41,170 bases of DNA, taken from positions 1 to 41,170 of the forward strand of contig SEFA01000058.1 in assembly GCA_004210455.1 (NCBI GenBank), read 5' to 3'. This DNA is from Rubrivivax sp. (GTDB lineage: Bacteria > Pseudomonadota > Gammaproteobacteria > Burkholderiales > Burkholderiaceae_C). The position numbers were made by a program, and so were the translations under genes. This document shows, in pieces, positions 16,151-25,219 of this stretch; position 1 is the first letter of the stretch, and each line of letters begins with the position of its first letter. The notes below the pieces were generated by a model, which saw only the letters and a list, made by a program, of their open reading frames with translations, had not been told where the DNA came from and ran no database searches.

Positions 16151-16846
16151 CTAGGCGGCCGGCCGCGGGGTGGCCGGATCTCCCGGGCGGTTGAGGAGTC
16201 CCTCGAACATGAGTTCGAGCTGCAGCTTCAGCACCACCTCGGGTTCCGGCTTGTGGTCATGCACGACGCCCGCCGCGCCGATGGAGTGCTGATGCAGCAC
16301 CAGGTGCAGCACCGGGCCGATCAGCACCATCACGCAGGCGTCGGGGTCGACGTCGCGGAATTCGCCCGAGGCGATCCCCCGTCGCACGACCTCGGCCAGC
16401 AGCGCGCAGCTGGGTTCGATCACCTCGTCGTTGTAGAACGCGGCCAGTTGCGGGAAGTTGCCGGCCTCGCTCATCATGATCTTGTGGATGCCGCCGGCGG
16501 GGGTCAGCCCCATGCGCTCCCACCAGCTCCAGAGCATCCAGGTCAGCAGTTCCGCCATCGACCCCTGGTGCTTGCCCAGCTCCGAGACGCCCTCGGCGAT
16601 CTTGGTGCCGATGGACTCGCGCACCACCGCCTTGAAGAGTTCCTCCTTGGAGGGGTAGTAGAGGTACAGCGTCCCCTTGGACACCCCCGCCTTGGCGGCG
16701 ACCTCCTCCGACCGGGTGGCGGCGAAGCCCTTCTCGACGAACAGCGACAGCGCCGCCTCGAGCAATTCCTGCGGCCGCGCCTCCTTGCGCCGCTGTCGAG
16801 TGGACGACGGCGCCGGGCTGGCGGTCTTGGCGGAAGCGCGAGGCAT
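16151..16846 (-). CDS. TetR/AcrR-family transcriptional regulator
   Basis: The 231-residue protein has a basic, disordered N-terminus (about 1-25). The TetR helix-turn-helix follows (about 30-75: SEEVAAKAGVSKGTLYLYYPSKEELF), then a helical ligand-binding domain with a Trp-rich helix (WMLWSWWERMGL). Its own upstream region contains an 18-bp dyad operator overlapping the probable promoter, so autorepression is likely. The methyltransferase and TolC-family genes lie downstream in the same orientation; regulation of efflux in response to a bound compound is the usual role and is inferred here. A REP-like hairpin lies between operator and start codon. Confidence 0.9.
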   Translation of the reverse strand: MPRASAKTASPAPSSTRQRRKEARPQELLEAALSLFVEKGFAATRSEEVAAKAGVSKGTLYLYYPSKEELFKAVVRESIGTKIAEGVSELGKHQGSMAELLTWMLWSWWERMGLTPAGGIHKIMMSEAGNFPQLAAFYNDEVIEPSCALLAEVVRRGIASGEFRDVDPDACVMVLIGPVLHLVLHQHSIGAAGVVHDHKPEPEVVLKLQLELMFEGLLNRPGDPATPRPAA

Positions 16847-16869
16847 GTTGAACGAGCGGACTGCTTGCT

Positions 16870-16893
16870 CCCTCTCCCGCTTGCGGGAGAGGG
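16870..16893. repeat. REP-like inverted repeat, copy 1
   Basis: CCCTCTCCCGC and its perfect complement form an 11-bp stem with a two-base loop, in the leader of the TetR gene. An almost identical hairpin occurs at 22853-22877. Only the loop differs, so this is a dispersed element rather than a gene-specific structure. Confidence 0.8.
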
Positions 16894-16940
16894 TGGGGGG
16901 TGAGGGGCGCGCGCGGCGCGCGGGGTCTGCGCAGTCAATA

Positions 16941-16958
16941 ACTGACTAACCGGTCAGT
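16941..16958. promoter_or_regulatory. TetR-type operator
   Basis: ACTGAC and GTCAGT are perfect inverted half-sites separated by TAACCG. The site lies 94 bases before the TetR start in an AT-rich pocket. The core (TGAC-N6-GTCA) is of the kind bound by AcrR-like repressors. Confidence 0.75.
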
Positions 16959-17197
16959 AATGTAGCGGCGGCCTTTCGAACCGGTCAAGCGCCGCCCTGC
17001 CCGGGCAAGGCCTGGCACGGAGCCCTTTAAGAGGGACTGAAGGCCTTCACGCCCGACTCACGGAACCCTCACGCCGGACCCGCCCATCCGGGTGCTGCAC
17101 TGCGGCAAATCGTGTTCGAGCGACGGCTATGATCCCCGCCGACCCGCCTCCACCCCCGAGCGAGGCGGCATTCTGGAGTCGAAGTTTGGACACTCTG

Positions 17198-18013
17198 ATG
17201 TTGATCAAGGCCGCGATCATGGGGATCGTCGAAGGCCTGACCGAATTCCTGCCGATCTCGTCGACCGGCCACCTGATCCTGACGGGCGCGCTGCTGGGCG
17301 GTTTCGAGGATGCGCGGGGCAAGGTGTTCGACATCGCCATCCAGACCGGGGCGATCCTCGCGGTGATCATCGTGTACTGGCAGCGCCTGCGCGAAACCGC
17401 AGCCGGCCTGGGCAGCGACGCGCGCGCCCGCCGCTTCGTGCTGAACGTGGCCATCGGCTTCCTGCCGGCGGTCATCCTGGGCCTGCTGTTCGGCAAGGTC
17501 ATCAAGGAACACCTGTTCACCCCCGTGGTGGTGGCCAGCACCTTCATCCTCGGGGGCTTCATCATCCTGTGGGCGGAGCGCCGCCAGCAGACCGCGGTGC
17601 GCATCCAGGACGTGGACCAGATGACGCCGATGGATGCGCTGAAGGTCGGCTTCGTCCAGTGCCTGGCGATGGTGCCCGGCACCAGCCGCTCCGGCGCGAC
17701 CATCATCGGCGGCATGCTGCTGGGCCTGTCGCGCAAGGCGGCCACCGATTTCAGCTTCTTCCTGGCCATCCCGACACTGATCGGCGCCGGCCTGTACAGC
17801 CTGTACAAGGAACGCTCGGTGCTGTCGACCGGCGACATCCCGCTGTTCGCGGTCGGGCTGTTCTTCTCCTTCGTCAGCGCCTGGATCTGCGTGCGCTGGC
17901 TGCTGAAGTACATCGCCAGCCACAGCTTCGTGCCCTTCGCCTGGTACCGGATCGCTTTCGGGATCGTGGTGCTCATCACCGCGTACACCGGCGTCATCGT
18001 CTGGGCTGAATAA
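17198..18013 (+). CDS. uppP: Undecaprenyl-diphosphatase (bacitracin resistance protein)
   Basis: The 271-residue polytopic membrane protein recycles the lipid carrier for peptidoglycan and other envelope polymers by dephosphorylating undecaprenyl diphosphate. Both family motifs are intact: [15 protein letters not shown] (residues 12-26) and [15 protein letters not shown] (about 158-172, with the catalytic-region arginine). The length matches E. coli UppP. The start at 17198 is chosen because [13 protein letters not shown] is the usual beginning; the frame extends 23 codons upstream without similarity. A TATGAT -10-like hexamer lies at 17127-17132. Confidence 0.96.
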   Translation: MLIKAAIMGIVEGLTEFLPISSTGHLILTGALLGGFEDARGKVFDIAIQTGAILAVIIVYWQRLRETAAGLGSDARARRFVLNVAIGFLPAVILGLLFGKVIKEHLFTPVVVASTFILGGFIILWAERRQQTAVRIQDVDQMTPMDALKVGFVQCLAMVPGTSRSGATIIGGMLLGLSRKAATDFSFFLAIPTLIGAGLYSLYKERSVLSTGDIPLFAVGLFFSFVSAWICVRWLLKYIASHSFVPFAWYRIAFGIVVLITAYTGVIVWAE

Positions 18014-18048
18014 GCCCCCCCTACCGGCTACGCCGGCCCCCAGGGGGC
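18014..18048 (+). terminator. GC-rich hairpin after uppP
   Basis: GCCCCC pairs with GGGGGC around an inner CCGGC/GCCGG stem, starting at the uppP stop codon. There is no U-tract, so it may stabilise the 3' end rather than terminate. Confidence 0.45.
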
Positions 18049-18076
18049 AAGCCCGTGATCCTGGCGGCGCCCGATC

Positions 18077-18106
18077 TCCGGGCTCCGCTTGTCCGGGCTC
18101 CGCTTG
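18077..18106. repeat. 15-bp perfect tandem duplication
   Basis: Two adjacent copies of TCCGGGCTCCGCTTG lie in the 165-base gap between uppP and map, about 60 bases before the map -10. Confidence 0.85.
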
Positions 18107-18165
18107 AAAAGTCGGCCCCCTCCGGGGCCTCCTTCCATGGGCCGGCGTTTCCGGCTGGCGCCAGC

Positions 18166-18171
18166 TAAAAT
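18166..18171 (+). promoter_or_regulatory. -10 element of map
   Basis: TAAAAT (five of six to consensus) ends seven bases before the map ATG. Transcription would begin at the start codon itself. No Shine-Dalgarno sequence is present. Confidence 0.55.
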
Positions 18172-18178
18172 TGAGTCC

Positions 18179-18997
18179 ATGACCATCACGATCAAGACCG
18201 GCGCCGACATCGACGCCATGCGCATCGCCGGCCGTCTGGCGTCCGAGGTGCTGGACATGCTGACCCCGCACGTCAAGCCGGGCGTCTCCACCGAGCACCT
18301 CGACAAGCTGGCCCACGACTACATCGTGAACGTCCAGCAGGGCATCCCCGCCCCGCTGAACTACCAGCCGCCCGGCTATTCGCCCTACCCCAAGTCGATC
18401 TGCACCTCGATCAACCACCAGGTGTGCCACGGCATTCCGAATGACCGTCCGCTGAAGAACGGCGACATCGTCAACATCGACGTGACCGTCATCAAGGACG
18501 GCTGGCATGGCGACACCAGCCGGATGTTCGTCGTCGGCGAGGGCTCGATCGCGGCCAAGCGGCTGTGCGCCTTCACCTACGAGGCGATGTGGAAGGGCAT
18601 CCAGAAGGTCAAGCCGGGCGCGCGCCTGGGCGACATCGGCCACTCGATCCAGACCTTCGCGGAGAACGCCGGCTTCAGCGTCGTGCGCGAGTTCTGCGGC
18701 CACGGCATCGGCCAGAAGTTCCACGAGGAGCCGCAGGTGCTGCACTACGGCCGTCCCGGCACGCTCGAGGAGCTGGTGCCCGGCATGGTCTTCACGATCG
18801 AGCCGATGATCAACGCCGGCCGCCGCGAGATCCGCGAGATGGGCGACGGCTGGACCATCGTCACCAAGGACCGCTCGCTGTCGGCGCAGTGGGAGCACAC
18901 GGTGCTGGTCACCGAGACCGGCTTCGAGATCCTGACGCAGTCGGCCGGCACGCCGCCGCCGCCGGCCTTCGCGTTGCCCCAGGCCGTGCCGGCCTGA
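18179..18997 (+). CDS. map: Type I methionine aminopeptidase
   Basis: The 272-residue enzyme removes the initiator methionine from nascent proteins. All five metal ligands of the pita-bread fold are visible: Asp101, Asp112, His175, Glu208 and Glu239. It is slightly longer than the usual form because of an Ala/Pro-rich tail. The start is the ATG at 18179, where [18 protein letters not shown] matches the family; upstream in-frame codons lie in a repeat-rich non-coding gap. The -10 hexamer is so close to the ATG that the message is probably leaderless. glnD follows after 16 bases and is likely cotranscribed. Confidence 0.96.
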   Translation: MTITIKTGADIDAMRIAGRLASEVLDMLTPHVKPGVSTEHLDKLAHDYIVNVQQGIPAPLNYQPPGYSPYPKSICTSINHQVCHGIPNDRPLKNGDIVNIDVTVIKDGWHGDTSRMFVVGEGSIAAKRLCAFTYEAMWKGIQKVKPGARLGDIGHSIQTFAENAGFSVVREFCGHGIGQKFHEEPQVLHYGRPGTLEELVPGMVFTIEPMINAGRREIREMGDGWTIVTKDRSLSAQWEHTVLVTETGFEILTQSAGTPPPPAFALPQAVPA

Positions 18998-19013
18998 TCG
19001 CCGCGGCCCGCCC

Positions 19014-21680
19014 ATGAACGCCAGGACGCCCGGCGAGGTCGGCGCTTCCTCGAACGACCCGTCGACGCTGCCCGCGGCCGGGCCGTCGGTCGCCGACCTG
19101 CGCCAGCAGTTCAAGGCCGGCAAGCAGGCGCTGCTGGACGACTTCGCGTCGGTCAAGGCCAGCGTGTCCGCGGCCACCCGCCTGATGCGGCAACTGGCCC
19201 GGCACGTCGACGGCACCCTGCAGGCGCTGTGGACGCAATCGGGCATCGCCGCGGCGGCGCCCGAGGCCGCGCTGGTCGCGGTCGGCGGCTACGGGCGCGG
19301 CGAGCTGTTCCCGCATTCGGACGTCGACGTCCTGCTGCTGCTGCCCGACACGCTCCCCGACGGCGCCACGCCGGACCAGCCCGGACCGCTCAAGCACGCG
19401 ATCGAGGCCTTCATCACCGCCTGCTGGGACATCGGGCTGGAGATCGGCTCCTCGGTGCGGTCGGTCAAGGAATGTCTGGACGAAGCCGCCGGCGACGTCA
19501 CCATCCAGACCGCGCTGCTGGAGTCGCGCTGGCTGGCCGGCGCGAAGCCGCTGGTCAAGCGTTTCGACAAGGCCTTCTGCACGGCGATGGACGCACGCGC
19601 ATTCATGCGCGCCAAGACGCTGGAGATGCGCCAGCGCCACACCAAGTACGAAGAGACGCCCTACGCGCTCGAACCCAACATCAAGGAAAGCCCCGGCGGC
19701 CTGCGCGACCTGCAGGTGCTGATCTGGATCGCGCGCGGCGCGGGCCTGGGCAAGACCTGGCCCCAGCTGGCGGCCAAGGGTCTGATCACCACCTTCGAGG
19801 CCCGCCAGCTGCAGCGCAACGAAGGCGTGCTCAAGAGCATCCGCTGCCAGCTGCACCTGGCCGCCCGACGCCGCGAGGACCGGCTGGTCTTCGACCTGCA
19901 GACGGCGGTGGCGGAGCGCTTCGGCTACGAATCGACGAAGTCGCTGCGCGCCTCCGAGAAGCTGATGCGCCGCTACTACTGGGCGGCCAAGGCGGTGACG
20001 CAGCTCAACCAGATCACGCTGCTGAACCTGGAAGAGCAGATCAACGACACCCGCGACAACGGCCTGCGACCGGTGAACGAGCGCTTCCTGGAGCGCAGCG
20101 GCATGCTGGAGATCGCCTCCGACGACCTCTACGAGCGCGAGCCGCACGCGATCCTCGAGACCTTCCTGATCTACCAGCAGACGCCCGGCATCAAGGGCCT
20201 GTCCGCGAAGACGCTGCGCGCGCTGTACAACGCGCGCGGGCTGATGAACAGCGCGTTCCGTCGCGACCCGGCCAACCGCGCGATGTTCATGCGCATCCTG
20301 GAGGAACCTCAGGGACAGACGCATGCGTTCCGGTTGATGAACCAGACCTCGGTGCTGGGGCGTTACCTGTGGGTGTTCCGGCGCATCGTCGGGCAGATGC
20401 AGCACGACCTGTTCCACGTCTACACCGTGGACCAGCACATCCTGATGGTGCTGCGCAACATCCGGCGCTTCTTCATCCCCGAGCACACCCACGAATACGC
20501 GTTCTGCTCGCAGCTGGCGGCGCAGTTCGACCGCCCCTCGGCGCTGTACGTCGCGGCGCTGTTCCACGACATCGCCAAGGGACGCGGCGGCGATCACTCC
20601 GACCTCGGCGCGGCCGAGGCCAAACGCTTCTGCCGCGCGCACGGGCTCCCGAAGGCGGACGCGGCGCTGGTCGTGTTCCTGGTCGAGCACCATCTGACGA
20701 TGTCGCGCGTGGCGCAGAAGGAGGACCTGTCGGATCCCGAGGTCATCCAGCACTTCGCGCAGCTGGTGAAGGACGAACGCACGCTGACCGCGCTCTACCT
20801 GCTGACGGTCGCCGACATCCGCGGCACCGGACCCAAGGTCTGGAACGCGTGGAAGGGCAAGCTGCTCGAGGACCTGTACCGGCTGACGTTGCGCGCGCTC
20901 GGCGGCGCGAAGCTGAACATGGCCGCGGAGATCGAGGCGCGCAAGCAGGAGGCGCGACAGGAACTGGCGCTGAAGGCGCAGTTGCCGGGCACCGAGGATG
21001 CGCTCTGGAAGACGCTGGACCTGAGCTACTTCGCGCGCCACGACGCGCCCGATCTGGCCTGGCATGCGCGGGCCCTGTGGCGGCATGTGGAGAGCGTCGA
21101 GCCCGTCGTGCGGGCGCGGCCGTCCCCGGTCGGCGAAGGCCTGCAGGTGCTGGTGTACGCGAAGGACCTGCAGGACCTGTTCGCGCGGATCTGCGGCTAC
21201 TTCGACGGCGCGGGCTTCAACATCCTGGATGCCAAGGTCCACACCACCCGCACCGGGTATGCGCTGGACACTTTCCAGGTCATCGCGCCCGAGCTCGACC
21301 TGCACCACCGCGACCTCACGGCGCTGGTCGAGTCCAAGCTCGGCCAGGCCCTGGTCGCGCAGGGACCGCTGCCCGAGCCCCGCAAGGGCCGGCTGTCCCG
21401 GCGCGTGAAGAGCTTCCCCTTCACGCCGCGCATCGCGCTGCGGCCCGACGAGCGTGCGCAGCGCTGGCTGCTGTCCGTCAGCGCCACCGACCGCGCCGGG
21501 CTGCTGTACGCCATCGCCCGGGTACTCGCGCGGCATGGCATCAACCTGCAGCTCGCCAAGGTCTCGACCTTGGGCGAACGCGTCGAGGACACGTTCCTGC
21601 TGGACGGCGCCGCGCTGCAGCAGAACCGCACCCAGCTCCAGATCGAAACCGAATTGCTGGACGCGTTGTCGGTCCAGTGA
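19014..21680 (+). CDS. glnD: [Protein-PII] uridylyltransferase / uridylyl-removing enzyme
   Basis: The 888-residue bifunctional sensor adds UMP to PII signal proteins when glutamine is low and removes it when glutamine is high. Domains in order: nucleotidyltransferase with [20 protein letters not shown] (residues 91-110), GlnD linker domain, HD phosphohydrolase with [17 protein letters not shown] (about residues 514-535), and two C-terminal ACT domains for glutamine (about 709-790 and 820-888). Length and order are those of full GlnD. It follows map with a 16-base gap, as in many proteobacteria. The PII genes are not in the window. Confidence 0.97.
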   Translation: MNARTPGEVGASSNDPSTLPAAGPSVADLRQQFKAGKQALLDDFASVKASVSAATRLMRQLARHVDGTLQALWTQSGIAAAAPEAALVAVGGYGRGELFPHSDVDVLLLLPDTLPDGATPDQPGPLKHAIEAFITACWDIGLEIGSSVRSVKECLDEAAGDVTIQTALLESRWLAGAKPLVKRFDKAFCTAMDARAFMRAKTLEMRQRHTKYEETPYALEPNIKESPGGLRDLQVLIWIARGAGLGKTWPQLAAKGLITTFEARQLQRNEGVLKSIRCQLHLAARRREDRLVFDLQTAVAERFGYESTKSLRASEKLMRRYYWAAKAVTQLNQITLLNLEEQINDTRDNGLRPVNERFLERSGMLEIASDDLYEREPHAILETFLIYQQTPGIKGLSAKTLRALYNARGLMNSAFRRDPANRAMFMRILEEPQGQTHAFRLMNQTSVLGRYLWVFRRIVGQMQHDLFHVYTVDQHILMVLRNIRRFFIPEHTHEYAFCSQLAAQFDRPSALYVAALFHDIAKGRGGDHSDLGAAEAKRFCRAHGLPKADAALVVFLVEHHLTMSRVAQKEDLSDPEVIQHFAQLVKDERTLTALYLLTVADIRGTGPKVWNAWKGKLLEDLYRLTLRALGGAKLNMAAEIEARKQEARQELALKAQLPGTEDALWKTLDLSYFARHDAPDLAWHARALWRHVESVEPVVRARPSPVGEGLQVLVYAKDLQDLFARICGYFDGAGFNILDAKVHTTRTGYALDTFQVIAPELDLHHRDLTALVESKLGQALVAQGPLPEPRKGRLSRRVKSFPFTPRIALRPDERAQRWLLSVSATDRAGLLYAIARVLARHGINLQLAKVSTLGERVEDTFLLDGAALQQNRTQLQIETELLDALSVQ

Positions 21681-21698
21681 GGCATCCAGCGAGGCCAT

Positions 21699-21714
21699 GA
21701 GCCAGTGAGCCAGT
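21699..21714. repeat. 8-bp tandem duplication across the mnmH start
   Basis: GAGCCAGT occurs twice in a row and creates two overlapping starts, ATG-AGC-CAG-TGA and GTG-AGC-CAG-TAC. Only the second leads into mnmH. Confidence 0.8.
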
Positions 21715-22772
21715 ACCACGTGATCCCGTCGGCGGAGGCCTTCGCCCGACTCGGCGGGTTCGGCACCGTGATCGACGTGCGCTCCCCCGGCGAGTTCGCG
21801 GAGGACCACCTGCCCGGCGCGCTGAACTGGCCGGTGCTGGACAACGAGGAGCGACGCATCGTCGGCACGCTGTACCGGCAGGACCCGCTGGAAGCCCGCA
21901 AGGTCGGCGCGGCGATGGTCGCGCGCAACATCGCCAAGCACCTCGATGCCAATCGGCCGCTGATGCAGAAGCACTGGCGTCCGCTGGTCTATTGCTGGCG
22001 CGGCGGCCAGCGGTCCGGCGCGATGAACTGGTTCCTGAACCAGATCGGATTCAAGTCGCTCCAGTTGGTGGGCGGGTACAAGGCGTTCCGGGGTGAAGTC
22101 ATCAAGACCCTGGCCGAACAGCCGGTACGCTTCGATTTCGTCGTGCTGTGCGGACGTACCGGGTCGGGCAAGACGCGGCTGCTGCAGGCGCTCGCCGGCG
22201 CGGGGGCGCAGGTGCTCGACCTGGAGGCGCTGGCGCGGCATCGCGGCTCCGTGCTGGGCGCCCTGCCCGATCAGCCGCAGCCCAGCCAGAAGGCGTTCGA
22301 CACGGCGTTGTGGCAGGCGCTGGTGAAGCTGGATCCGGACCGGCCGGTGTTCGTCGAAAGCGAGAGCCGGAAGATCGGCGGCGTGCAGTTGCCGGAGGCC
22401 CTCCATCTCCGATTGCGGGAGCACGGGCGGTGCGTCTGGATCGACATGGCCGACGAAGGACGCGTGCAGCTGCTGCTGGAGGATTACGCGCATTTCAAGG
22501 ACAGGCCGGAGACCTTCAATGCGCTCATCGGCGGGCTGGTGAGCCTGCGGGGTCGGGAACGGGTCGCCCGGTGGCAAGCCCTGGCCGTCGGCGGACAGTG
22601 GGCGGAGGTGTTCGGGGAATTGATGCGGGATCACTACGACCCGGGTTATGAACGCTCGCTCACCAACCACTTTCCGAAGCTCGTCGACGCGCCGCGGATC
22701 GGATTGCGCGATGGCAGCGCCGAAGCCACCGCCCGGGCCGCGGAAGAGATCCTGGCGTTCGCGCGCGGTTGA
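21705..22772 (+). CDS. mnmH: tRNA 2-selenouridine synthase
   Basis: The 355-residue protein (also SelU/YbbB) converts 2-thiouridine to 2-selenouridine at wobble position 34 of Lys, Glu and Gln tRNAs, through a geranylated intermediate and with selenophosphate. The N-terminal rhodanese domain holds the active cysteine in LVYCWRGGQRSG (Cys97). The C-terminal P-loop is GRTGSGKT (residues 150-157). The start is GTG at 21705; an ATG eight bases earlier opens only a three-codon frame (MSQ-stop) whose TGA overlaps the GTG. This is the result of an 8-bp duplication. The selD selenophosphate synthetase gene is not in the window. Confidence 0.93.
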   Translation: MSQYHVIPSAEAFARLGGFGTVIDVRSPGEFAEDHLPGALNWPVLDNEERRIVGTLYRQDPLEARKVGAAMVARNIAKHLDANRPLMQKHWRPLVYCWRGGQRSGAMNWFLNQIGFKSLQLVGGYKAFRGEVIKTLAEQPVRFDFVVLCGRTGSGKTRLLQALAGAGAQVLDLEALARHRGSVLGALPDQPQPSQKAFDTALWQALVKLDPDRPVFVESESRKIGGVQLPEALHLRLREHGRCVWIDMADEGRVQLLLEDYAHFKDRPETFNALIGGLVSLRGRERVARWQALAVGGQWAEVFGELMRDHYDPGYERSLTNHFPKLVDAPRIGLRDGSAEATARAAEEILAFARG

Positions 22773-22816
22773 AGCAGCGGCAGGGCCAGCGCCAGCCTCT
22801 TGAGGTCTGCGCCTTC

Positions 22817-22877
22817 TCAGCCCCTCTCGTTCTCAGCCCTCTCCTTCTAAGCCCCTCTCCCGCACTGCGGGAGAGGG
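22817..22877. repeat. REP-like hairpin (copy 2) with three left-arm repeats
   Basis: The hairpin at 22853-22877 has the same CCCTCTCCCGC stem as the element at 16870. It is preceded by imperfect direct copies of its left arm (CAGCCCCTCTC at about 22819, CAGCCCTCTCC at about 22834, AAGCCCCTCTCC at 22849). It lies between the convergent mnmH and TonB-receptor genes and could end either message. Confidence 0.7.
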
Positions 22878-22892
22878 AGTAAGAAAGGAGGC

Positions 22893-25052
22893 TCAGAACT
22901 TGACCTGCAACCCCGCGAAGAGGCTGCGCCCCGGCAGCGGCGTCAGCTCCCGGATCGTCTGCACGCTGCTGGCGTTGTAGGCCAGCTTGTTGGCCAGGTT
23001 GTCCAGCTTGACGTACCACATCGCGTCCAGGTTGCCGATGTCGAAGTGGCGCGCGATGTTCAGCCGCAGGATGCCGTAGCCGGCCGTCGGCGTGTCCAGC
23101 GCCGGCACGCGGTCCTGGCGCATGGCGCCGCGCAGTTCCGCCTGGAGCAGCCACGGGCCGCTCTCCGCCAGGATCGAGACGCTGCCTCGCACCGTCGCCA
23201 GACGCGGCAGCGGCTCGCCGGTATCGCGGTTGGTGCCGCGCACCAGGTCGATCGTCGTGCCCAGCGTCAGATCCCAACCCGCCAGGCGGGGCAGCGGCTG
23301 CCTGCCTTCCAGCTCCACGCCGTGCATGCGCGCACGCACGCCGCGGTACAGGTACTCGGGCACGGAGGCGATCTCGCCGTCCTCGCCCACTTCCTCGATG
23401 CTGCGGCCGCTCGCGTCCAGCGCGATGTAGTTGGAGAAGCGCGTCTGGTAGACCTGCACGCTCCACTTCGCGTCGCCCTGCTTCCAGTGCAGCCCCAGGT
23501 CGACCGCCTTCGCGCGTTCGAGGCCGAGGTTGATGTTCCCCACCTCGTACGCGCCCGACGCCACGTGCACGCCATTCGCGAACAGCTCATAGAACGTCGG
23601 CGCGCGCTGGCTGCTGCTCAGGTTGCTGGACAGGCTGAAGCCGTTGCCGAGTTCGTAGGCGCCGCTCAGCGAGACGCTCTTCGGGCTGAAGCGCCGCGTC
23701 ACCGGATCGCCGAAGCGCTCCTCGTCGCCGCCGGTCGAGCCGACGTTGACGCGCTCCGCGCGCGCACCGGCCTGCAGGCTCCATGGCCCTGAACGGAACT
23801 GCTCGATCAGGAACAGCGCGTTGTTGCGCGTCTTCGTGCCGGGCACCAGCGCCTCCTCGCCGAGCGCGGAGAAATCGCTGAGTTCCCATTGCCAGCCGAG
23901 CACGCCCTGCATCGAGCCCCAGTCACCCTGGAAGGCCGAATGCGTCGCCTCGATGCGGCCGTCCTTGCCGTCGGACGAGAAGACGGTGCCGACCTCGCCG
24001 CTGCCCTCCACTTCCTGGTGCTTGTAGCGGCTGCTCGCGAACTGCCAGGTCACGCGCGCCAGCCCCGGCAGCGGATCGCGCCATTCGCCGGCCGTCGCCA
24101 GACGCTGGCGCTGCATCTCGATGCGCACGTCGGGCTCGACGGTGACGCCGTAGTCGTTGTGATAGTCCTCGACCGACACGCCGGCGTAGCCCTTCGAGAA
24201 CAGCAGCGAGCCGCCCACCGCGCCGCTGCGGCCGTGGCTGTCGGAGTTGCGGACGTGCGTGGACGAGCCGTCCTCGCTGTCGAAACGCGGGACGCGCTGG
24301 TCGTCGGCGCGGCGGTCGGCCGCGTCGACGTGCCAGGCGACAGCGTTGGTGCCGCCGTCCAGCACGACCGCGCCGCCGCGTTCATTCGACGCGCCGCCCA
24401 GGCGCACCTCGGCCGCGCCGTTCAGCCCGGGCTGCGCCAGGCGCGGAATGCGGTTGTCGATCGCGTTGACCACGCCCCCGATCGCGTTGCCGCCGTATTG
24501 CAGCGCGGCGGCGCCGCGCAGCACCTCGACACGCGTCAGCACCAGCGGATCGACCGGCAGCGCGTGGTCGAAGCTCAGGCTCGACGCGTCGACGGAAGCG
24601 CCGGAGTTGCTGAGCATGCGCACGCGGTCGCCGTCGAGACCGCGCATCGTCGGCCGGTTGCTGTTCGGGCCGAAGTAGGTCGAGCCCACACCCGCCAGGC
24701 CGTCGAGCGTCTCGCCGAGGCTGGCGCCGCGCTTCAGCGTCAGCGCATCGCCGCTCAGCACCTGCACCGGCGCGGCGAGTTCCTTCTGGCTCAAGGGATT
24801 GCCGGTCACGACGACCACGTCGAGCTTGTGCTTGTGGGGCCGGTCGGCGCCGCCGGACACAGTGCCGCCATCGGCCGCAGCCGAGGTCGATGCGGCCGCG
24901 TCGGCGGACGTGGCCGCAGGCGCCGGAGCGGCCGGCGCCTGCTGCGCCCAGGCGCCGCCGCCAGCGACGCTCAGCGCGAGGGCCAGCAGCGTGGGTTGGA
25001 AAGGGGCGCGGGACAGCGCCGACGAACGGATCGAAGTGGACAGGATGGCCAT
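22893..25052 (-). CDS. TonB-dependent outer-membrane receptor, ZnuD-like
   Basis: The 719-residue protein has a signal peptide (cleavage after GAWA), an Ala-rich stretch and a His/Lys patch (RPHKHKLD). A plug domain follows (about 75-190, with VVVVTGNPL, RPTMRGLDGDRVRML and VEVLRGAAALQYGGNAIGGV), then a 22-strand barrel ending in F (FAGLQVKF). The plug segment NAIGGVVNAIDNRIP is characteristic of the zinc/heme receptor group that includes ZnuD. It is the last gene of a locus with an ABC permease bearing a His-rich loop, DUF3299 and DUF2946 proteins, so zinc or another divalent metal is the likely substrate. I use the ATG at 25052; a GTG six codons upstream is possible. I could not recognise a Zur site upstream. 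Confidence 0.85.
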   Translation of the reverse strand: MAILSTSIRSSALSRAPFQPTLLALALSVAGGGAWAQQAPAAPAPAATSADAAASTSAAADGGTVSGGADRPHKHKLDVVVVTGNPLSQKELAAPVQVLSGDALTLKRGASLGETLDGLAGVGSTYFGPNSNRPTMRGLDGDRVRMLSNSGASVDASSLSFDHALPVDPLVLTRVEVLRGAAALQYGGNAIGGVVNAIDNRIPRLAQPGLNGAAEVRLGGASNERGGAVVLDGGTNAVAWHVDAADRRADDQRVPRFDSEDGSSTHVRNSDSHGRSGAVGGSLLFSKGYAGVSVEDYHNDYGVTVEPDVRIEMQRQRLATAGEWRDPLPGLARVTWQFASSRYKHQEVEGSGEVGTVFSSDGKDGRIEATHSAFQGDWGSMQGVLGWQWELSDFSALGEEALVPGTKTRNNALFLIEQFRSGPWSLQAGARAERVNVGSTGGDEERFGDPVTRRFSPKSVSLSGAYELGNGFSLSSNLSSSQRAPTFYELFANGVHVASGAYEVGNINLGLERAKAVDLGLHWKQGDAKWSVQVYQTRFSNYIALDASGRSIEEVGEDGEIASVPEYLYRGVRARMHGVELEGRQPLPRLAGWDLTLGTTIDLVRGTNRDTGEPLPRLATVRGSVSILAESGPWLLQAELRGAMRQDRVPALDTPTAGYGILRLNIARHFDIGNLDAMWYVKLDNLANKLAYNASSVQTIRELTPLPGRSLFAGLQVKF

Positions 25053-25127
25053 GGAAACACTCTCGAGCACCGGCGGCCTAATGCCGCGGCGCCATCAGAT
25101 TCTTGGTGGGGCCCATGCCGGTGCGCC

Positions 25128-25147
25128 GCGATGCCGACGGCATGCGC
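25128..25147. promoter_or_regulatory. Palindrome upstream of the TonB receptor
   Basis: A dyad centred on ATGCCG-A-CGGCAT, extended by partly matching GCGC flanks, lies about 75-95 bases before the receptor ATG. It could be an operator, but it does not resemble the AT-rich Zur consensus. Two near-identical GTCCGTTC direct repeats lie a little further upstream (about 25165-25190). Confidence 0.25.
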
Positions 25148-25219
25148 GAACGGCCCGGTCGCATGAACGGACACGCCCGGAACGGACGCGCCTGAGCAAG
25201 GGCGGAATCGAGGGAGGTG

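Noticed and set aside
12784-16194. 1136-codon plus-strand frame opposite yaaA, the TolC-family gene and the methyltransferase
   Set aside because: It is a shadow of three well-recognised minus-strand genes and crosses a terminator and promoters.
16862-16920. CRISPR or mobile-element remnant
   Set aside because: It is a single short hairpin with one other copy in the window, with no spacers, transposase or target duplications; a REP-like element fits better.
17069-19246. 725-codon minus-strand frame opposite uppP and map
   Set aside because: Both plus-strand genes have intact catalytic motifs; the minus frame has none.
18909-22670. 1253-codon minus-strand frame opposite map, glnD and mnmH
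   Set aside because: It spans three clear plus-strand genes and their gaps, and its composition is typical of antisense reading in high-GC DNA.
25053-25219. Zur box upstream of the TonB receptor
   Set aside because: I looked for an AT-rich palindrome of the GTTATG-type in this gap and in 28950-29035 and saw none. Only GC-rich dyads are present.
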